The position numbers and the translations under genes were made by a program. A DNA stretch of 10,209 nucleotides from an uncultured bacterium (GTDB lineage: Bacteria; Planctomycetota; UBA1135; GCA-002686595): positions 1 to 10,209 of the forward strand of contig CAJXRJ010000218.1 in assembly GCA_913058555.1 (NCBI GenBank). The letters are read 5' to 3'. This document shows, piece after piece, positions 6,349-10,209 of the stretch. The first letter of the stretch is position 1. Every line of letters starts with the position of its first letter. Under the pieces are notes generated by a model. That model did no database searches, was not told the DNA's origin, and saw only the letters and a list, made by a program, of their open reading frames with translations.

Positions 6349-9300
6349 ATGACCATGGCTGAATCCCCCCCCCTCCGCATCGAGGACCTCCTCGCCGAGC
6401 GCCAGTGGCTCGTTAGCCTGACCCGGCACCTCGTGCTCGATGCCGCCGAAGCCGAAGACGTGGCCCAGGAGACCCTCGTCCGGGCCCTTCGCCTGTCGGA
6501 GACCGCGGCCCCTGGCCGACTCCGGGCATGGCTGGCCGCGACCGCCCGGAACGTGGTCTTCGAGCGGTATCGCCGGGCCGGTCAAAGGGCCCACCGGGAG
6601 CAGTCGGTGGCCCTCGCGGAGAGAGACGGCAGCGTCACTCCGGAAGAGGCCGTCGCGAGGGTCGAATTCCGAGCCCAGCTCGCCCAGCAGGTGATGGAGC
6701 TCGGGGAAGACGAGCGCACAGCGATCGCGCTGCGCTACTTCGAGGGCCTGAAGACCACCGAGATCGCGGCACGCACAGGCGTGCAGCCGAACACCGTGCG
6801 CCAGCGCATCAGTCGCGGCGTGGCCAGGCTCCGGGCGAAACTCAACGAGGGGGAGTCCGAGGGCGGCGCACCGCGCTGGCTCGCCGTGGCCACGGGGATC
6901 GCCGGCACGGGGACCGCGGAGGTGACCAAGGTCGGGGCGGCGAGCGCGGGGACCACCGCGGCGGTCCTTTGGACGACGGTGATCGCCGCGGCGGGCGCGA
7001 TCGTGCTCTGGACAGCGGGTGTCTTCGGCTCCCCGGACACCCCTGTGCCGGTGGACTCGTCGGGCACGGCACAGGTCGCAGGGGGGGCGCCCATCACCAG
7101 CGGCGAGGAGGCCGCAGCGATCCAGCCCCCGGAGTCCGGAATCGGAAGGACCACCGCAGCGACCCCCTGGTCCCCCACTCCCGGGCTCGCCTGGGTGAAA
7201 ATCGTCGACGCGGCCACCGGTGAGCCCGCCCAGGGCATCCGGTGGATCGTGTCCCCTACCGGGTCGAAGGACTCCGGCGGCATCGTCATCATGAGTTCGG
7301 AGCTCGAGAACCCCGATCCCTACGCCGCCGGAGTGACCGGACCGGAAGGCATCGCGGAGTTCGTGCCGCCTGGGGACGCGCTCGTGCACCTCGTCACCAT
7401 CCGGAACGACCGCTACGCCCGTGCGTCTCACGCGCTCAAATTGGTCGTTGACCGAGCCGCCCCCCGCACCGTCACGGTCGATGCGGGAACCACGGTGACC
7501 GGCCGCGCGATCGATGATCGCGGCGAACCCGTCCCGGGCCTCCGGGTCGGCATGCAGGGCCGTGATTACCGGTATGACGGGGAAACGACCACCGACGAAC
7601 ACGGCTACTTCCAAGTCCCCCGTGTCGCGGACTCTCCGCGCGGGTTCGAAGAGGATGACGAGGGGCGCATCGTGCCAGACCGAATCGATGACACCAGCCT
7701 CTGCATCGCTTGGCCCTTCGACTGGACGCCGGACCCGACCAGCATCCGATTCCCGGTGGCGCGCTTTGTCAACGTGGACATCGGAGACAACGACTCGGGG
7801 GAACACTCCGTTGGGGACATCATCATTCCGCGGCCCAAGCGCATCGTCGGACGCGTGGTCGACGGGCTTGGCAGCCCCGTTGCGGGCGCGTTCGTCACCA
7901 GCAACCCACGGTTCCGAATCATGATGCGCGGGGCCGGTGGCATCCGTAAGACGCCGGGCCTCCCGTGGGAACCGGACGGCGCGGTCTTCCCCGGCGAGGC
8001 CCTCACCGATGAAGACGGGAGCTTTGAGCTGCGCATCACCTGGCCCACCGGCCCCGGAAGGTCCATCGGCGCCATCAGCCAGTTCGAGGCGTTCGCCATT
8101 GTCGATCGCCCATCTCTCGCCCCTGGGGAAACGTCGGCGCCTCTCACAATCCAGCTCCCGGATTCCCACTCCCTCAAAGTCCAGCTCCACGACACCGCGG
8201 CACCTGAAGGCGACCTGAGTTGGTTCCGCGCCCTGTCGCCGCGCTACGCCGCGCTCTACGTCCATACGCCTGCCGGAGAATCCCCCCGAGACGAGCCAAG
8301 GCTGCTGCTCCCCGTATCGGAGACCGGAGTCGTCCGCATCCTGGATTCGATGCTGAACAGAACGCCCACGACCGCGACGCTCAGCGTCACCGGCTACGAG
8401 CCGGTGGAACTGAAGATCCCAGACACGGTGGGGACAACCACCTGCTCGCTCACGAGAAAGGCGCCCGTCGAAGTGCATATCGACGTCGAAGGGGAAGCGC
8501 CCACACCTTGGGTCGGCATCAAGGTCAGCGCTATCCCCCCCCAACAGGAGGTCATCGATGGCCGAACGCGGGCGAGCCGGCCCAGAAGTGGCCACCAGCC
8601 GGGCACGTTCCATATGGAGCGTGCGGCGCTGGGCTCCCCCATCGTCCTGCCGGACCCGGGTGGCGATCAGCACTGGATCTTCGCGCAGCTTGTGGAGGCC
8701 CACAACCAGCCCATTCAGCCTGTCGAGGTCCGGGGCCCGTTTCCAAGGGGAGCGGGGCCAATCAAGATCCGCCTCACCGCCTCACCGAAAAGGCCCGCGA
8801 ACGAAGGCCAAGGGGCCAAGAGCAAGAACGCTGGTGCGCGGACCAAGGTGCTCGCCATGGCCGTCTCAGGTGCCACAGGTCAACCCATGGAGGGCGCCCT
8901 CCTGCAATACACCACCGAGGGCCGAAGCCGGCTAAGCGTCGCCGACGCGGACGGGCAGCTGACGATGTTCGCGAGCGCCGGGGTCGCGTCCTTTGTGATC
9001 CAAGCGGAGGGCCATCGCCCCATCCACTTCGGGCCGCTTCAGCTCACCGCCGGCGAGCCCCTCGACCTCGGGGAAGCTCGACTCGAACCGTTACCGCTCC
9101 GCCGCGGGCAATTGCTCGACGCCACCGGTCAACCCTTGCGTGAGTCCCGCCGCATCCGCTACGAAGACGCCGAGCTGGGCTGGCTCACGACCCGAAGCAA
9201 CGGGGCGGGGGTCTTCTTTCTGACGAGCACCGGCTCCCCCCCGAGCCATGCCCACGTCCAAGGACAAGAGTCGCTCAAGACCAGGTCACGCACGGCTTTT

Positions 9301-9663
9301 GGAACCTCGGAAGCCGCCGTCGCCCTCGAGCAAGCGCCGACTTCTGGGGACCTCACATGCCGCGTCCCCCCCTGGCTCCCAGTGGAAGTGGAGGTCGGCG
9401 GAGTTCGGATCGGCACCGAACTGGAGTACGGAAGCGTGACCGCCGTCGACCGGGACGGGCAGACGGTCAACCTCGAGTTCCGCGGCGTGCGTGCGGGAAA
9501 ACTGCTGTTCGGCGCGACGCTACCCCAGGGGACCTGGACGGTGCATGGCCGCAAGCGAGTCTCCATCGAGTCCCAACCCTTTGTGCTCCAACCGGAGGGG
9601 CTCGATTCGAGAGGGCGCGCCGCGCCGACAGTGATTCAGGCCGCAGCACGACTGGGTGAATGA
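6349..9663 (+). CDS. ECF sigma factor fused to a transmembrane helix and a large carboxypeptidase-regulatory-like exodomain
   Basis: Predicted 1104 residues. Residues about 18-80 are sigma-70 region 2: AEAEDVAQETLVRAL (32-47) for core polymerase binding, and WLAATARNVVFERYRR (61-76) for -10 recognition. Residues about 108-165 are region 4, with helix-turn-helix TTEIAARTGVQPNTVRQRISRGVARL (136-161) for -35 recognition. Region 3 is absent, as in ECF factors. A hydrophobic helix at about 203-226 (AVLWTTVIAAAGAIVLW) is followed by a Pro/Ser/Thr-rich linker to about 280, then beta-rich repeats near 282, 380 (TGRAIDDRGEPVPGLRV), 499 (GRVVDGLGSPVAGAFV), 834 (AVSGATGQPMEGALL) and 915 (GQLLDATGQPLRES). 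Predicted topology: sigma part inside, about 875 residues outside. No anti-sigma gene adjoins, so control may lie within the protein, for example by proteolytic release; that is inference. ECF factors with long C-terminal extensions are known from Planctomycetota. A C9 run covers codons 6-9. Confidence 0.93.
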   Translation: MTMAESPPLRIEDLLAERQWLVSLTRHLVLDAAEAEDVAQETLVRALRLSETAAPGRLRAWLAATARNVVFERYRRAGQRAHREQSVALAERDGSVTPEEAVARVEFRAQLAQQVMELGEDERTAIALRYFEGLKTTEIAARTGVQPNTVRQRISRGVARLRAKLNEGESEGGAPRWLAVATGIAGTGTAEVTKVGAASAGTTAAVLWTTVIAAAGAIVLWTAGVFGSPDTPVPVDSSGTAQVAGGAPITSGEEAAAIQPPESGIGRTTAATPWSPTPGLAWVKIVDAATGEPAQGIRWIVSPTGSKDSGGIVIMSSELENPDPYAAGVTGPEGIAEFVPPGDALVHLVTIRNDRYARASHALKLVVDRAAPRTVTVDAGTTVTGRAIDDRGEPVPGLRVGMQGRDYRYDGETTTDEHGYFQVPRVADSPRGFEEDDEGRIVPDRIDDTSLCIAWPFDWTPDPTSIRFPVARFVNVDIGDNDSGEHSVGDIIIPRPKRIVGRVVDGLGSPVAGAFVTSNPRFRIMMRGAGGIRKTPGLPWEPDGAVFPGEALTDEDGSFELRITWPTGPGRSIGAISQFEAFAIVDRPSLAPGETSAPLTIQLPDSHSLKVQLHDTAAPEGDLSWFRALSPRYAALYVHTPAGESPRDEPRLLLPVSETGVVRILDSMLNRTPTTATLSVTGYEPVELKIPDTVGTTTCSLTRKAPVEVHIDVEGEAPTPWVGIKVSAIPPQQEVIDGRTRASRPRSGHQPGTFHMERAALGSPIVLPDPGGDQHWIFAQLVEAHNQPIQPVEVRGPFPRGAGPIKIRLTASPKRPANEGQGAKSKNAGARTKVLAMAVSGATGQPMEGALLQYTTEGRSRLSVADADGQLTMFASAGVASFVIQAEGHRPIHFGPLQLTAGEPLDLGEARLEPLPLRRGQLLDATGQPLRESRRIRYEDAELGWLTTRSNGAGVFFLTSTGSPPSHAHVQGQESLKTRSRTAFGTSEAAVALEQAPTSGDLTCRVPPWLPVEVEVGGVRIGTELEYGSVTAVDRDGQTVNLEFRGVRAGKLLFGATLPQGTWTVHGRKRVSIESQPFVLQPEGLDSRGRAAPTVIQAAARLGE
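6365..6373 (+). repeat. C9 homopolymer at codons 6-9 of the sigma-factor gene
   Basis: Nine consecutive C follow GAAT near the 5' end of the coding sequence and encode parts of Ser6-Pro7-Pro8-Leu9. A one-base slip would frameshift before any sigma domain is made. Shorter runs occur later in the same gene: G7 at 7081-7087, C8 at 8535-8542, C7 at 9236-9242 and C7 at 9366-9372. The reading frame is intact through all of them in this copy. It could equally be composition in a GC-rich gene. Confidence 0.8.
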
Positions 9664-9716
9664 GCCCCCGGGGCGCTCGGATTTGGGCCACTGGCGCTGT
9701 GACCCTTCCCGGGGGC
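9664..9716 (+). terminator. GC-rich inverted repeat after the sigma-factor gene, possible terminator
   Basis: GCCCCCGGG at 9664-9672 is perfectly complementary to CCCGGGGGC at 9708-9716, giving a 9-bp stem around a 35-nt loop and beginning immediately after the TGA. No T-run follows (CATAAGCTAAGG), so it is not a classical intrinsic terminator. It could be a 3'-end stabilising hairpin or a site acting between this gene and the lipoprotein gene. Confidence 0.35.
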
Positions 9717-9723
9717 ATAAGCT

Positions 9724-9728
9724 AAGGA
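9724..9728 (+). promoter_or_regulatory. Shine-Dalgarno AAGGA for the lipoprotein gene
   Basis: AAGGA ends 4 nt before the ATG at 9733. The spacing is slightly short, but it is the only purine-rich motif nearby and it favours 9733 over the in-frame ATGs at 9757 and 9781. Confidence 0.5.
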
Positions 9729-9732
9729 TGAC

Positions 9733-10161
9733 ATGAAGCCCTCCATCCGCCTCCCGATGGCCCAGCACCTCGGCGCCAACATGCTCCTCCTGGCCCTCGC
9801 CGCCTGCGGCGGAACGAGTTCCTTGACGGTGGCGGACGGCGCCCTCGAGTTCACCGGGGCCAATATCCAAGAGGGTCAAACGTGGAAGCTGGACGCTCCG
9901 ATCGAGCTGCGATTTACCCAGCCGATCGACTTCGGCTCGGTGAATCTCAGCACCGTGAACGTCACCGACGGGACCGGATTCCAACCCCTTGGCGCGTTCT
10001 CCCCAGGACTCCTCCCCTCGGGCCTGCCCGACGCCAACGTCCTTCGATTTGTGCCAGCTTGTCCGGAGTCGGACCTCGGTCCCGCGGCGGGGCTTCAACC
10101 GGGGGGCACGGAATACACCATTACCGTTCGCGGCACCGACAGCGGTGGGTCAGGCATCGTC
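9733..10161 (+). CDS. Lipoprotein with bacterial Ig-like (SbsA/Big_5-like) domain (3' partial)
   Basis: The first 143 residues of an envelope protein cut off by the adapter. A Lys/Arg-containing start (MKPSIR), a short hydrophobic stretch (MLLLALAA, 17-24) and the lipobox L22-A23-A24-C25 followed by Gly-Gly indicate cleavage and lipid attachment at Cys25. The mature part contains APIELRFTQPIDFGSVNLSTVNVTDG (about 55-80), the hallmark of SbsA/Big_5 Ig-like domains in which a 'tends to act as a sign-changing part' strand pair is followed by a fixed-spacing V-N-x-x-T-V-x-V segment, and later CPESD and GLQPGGTEYTITVRG (about 118-136), which close the domain. The apparent ending LSLIHI encoded after 10161 is adapter. 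It follows the sigma fusion by 69 nt on the same strand and may be co-expressed. No enzymatic motif is seen; a structural or surface role is inference. Confidence 0.85.
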
Positions 10162-10209
10162 CTGTCTCTTATACACATCTGACGCTGCCGACGATATGCA
10201 GTGTGTAGA
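10162..10209 (+). other. Untrimmed Nextera i5-side sequencing adapter (artificial)
   Basis: Bases 10162-10180 are the reverse complement of the 19-bp Tn5 mosaic end, 10181-10194 continue the Nextera read-1 primer, 10195-10202 (TATGCAGT) match the reverse complement of an i5 index (S506 as I recall it), and 10203-10209 (GTGTAGA) begin the reverse complement of the P5 primer. The natural fragment ends at 10161. The stop codon reached here in the last gene's frame, giving a C-terminus of LSLIHI, is not real. Confidence 0.98.

Noticed and set aside
5406..6380. 324-codon open frame on the minus strand
   Set aside because: Antisense to the glycosyltransferase with its E-x7-E motif and intact fold; no domain is recognised in the antisense product.
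6304..8703. 799-codon open frame on the minus strand
   Set aside because: It lies wholly antisense to the sigma-factor fusion, its product is Arg/Gly-rich with no recognisable domain, and GC-rich coding DNA commonly leaves the opposite strand open.
49..10161. tRNA, rRNA, CRISPR, insertion sequence, prophage or integration site
   Set aside because: I saw no cloverleaf, repeat-spacer pattern, transposase or integrase motif. The mosaic ends at both extremities are from library preparation, not a native Tn5.

Overview
The window is one GC-rich bacterial fragment, natural sequence 49-10161, capped on both sides by untrimmed Illumina Nextera adapters (1-48 and 10162-10209). The two outermost genes are therefore cut, and the first and last few residues of their apparent reading frames are adapter-encoded. 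The strongly G/C-ended codons, an ECF sigma factor carrying a very large membrane-anchored C-terminal extension, several carboxypeptidase-regulatory-like (beta-sandwich) repeats and an Ig-like lipoprotein together suggest a Planctomycetota-type organism. That assignment is inference: there is no rRNA or marker gene here.

Layout: (1) 49-1500 (+), 5'-truncated FAD-dependent pyridine nucleotide-disulfide oxidoreductase of the dihydrolipoamide dehydrogenase/mercuric reductase-like group. (2) 1501-1599, a spacer with a 14-bp tandem duplication. (3) 1600-3609 (+), membrane-anchored or secreted protein with carboxypeptidase-regulatory-like repeats, function unknown. (4) 3620-5104 (-), fusion of a Nudix domain with an LACTB2-like metallo-beta-lactamase-fold hydrolase, convergent with gene 3 and leaving a 10-nt gap. 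(5) 5169-6272 (+), GT4-type glycosyltransferase, divergent from gene 4 across 64 nt. (6) 6349-9663 (+), ECF sigma factor fused through one transmembrane helix to about 875 residues of extracytoplasmic repeats. (7) 9733-10161 (+), 3'-truncated lipoprotein with a bacterial Ig-like domain.

Genes 5-7 run in the same direction with gaps of 76 and 69 nt and may be expressed together. The most interesting locus is the one-protein sigma factor: DNA-recognition regions 2 and 4 lie on the predicted cytoplasmic side, and a long putative sensing or adhesive module lies outside, with no separate anti-sigma gene in the window. The C9 tract at codons 6-9 of that gene, the tandem repeat before gene 3 and the 9-bp inverted repeat after gene 6 are the main non-coding signals. 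I saw no tRNA, rRNA, CRISPR array, insertion sequence or phage gene.
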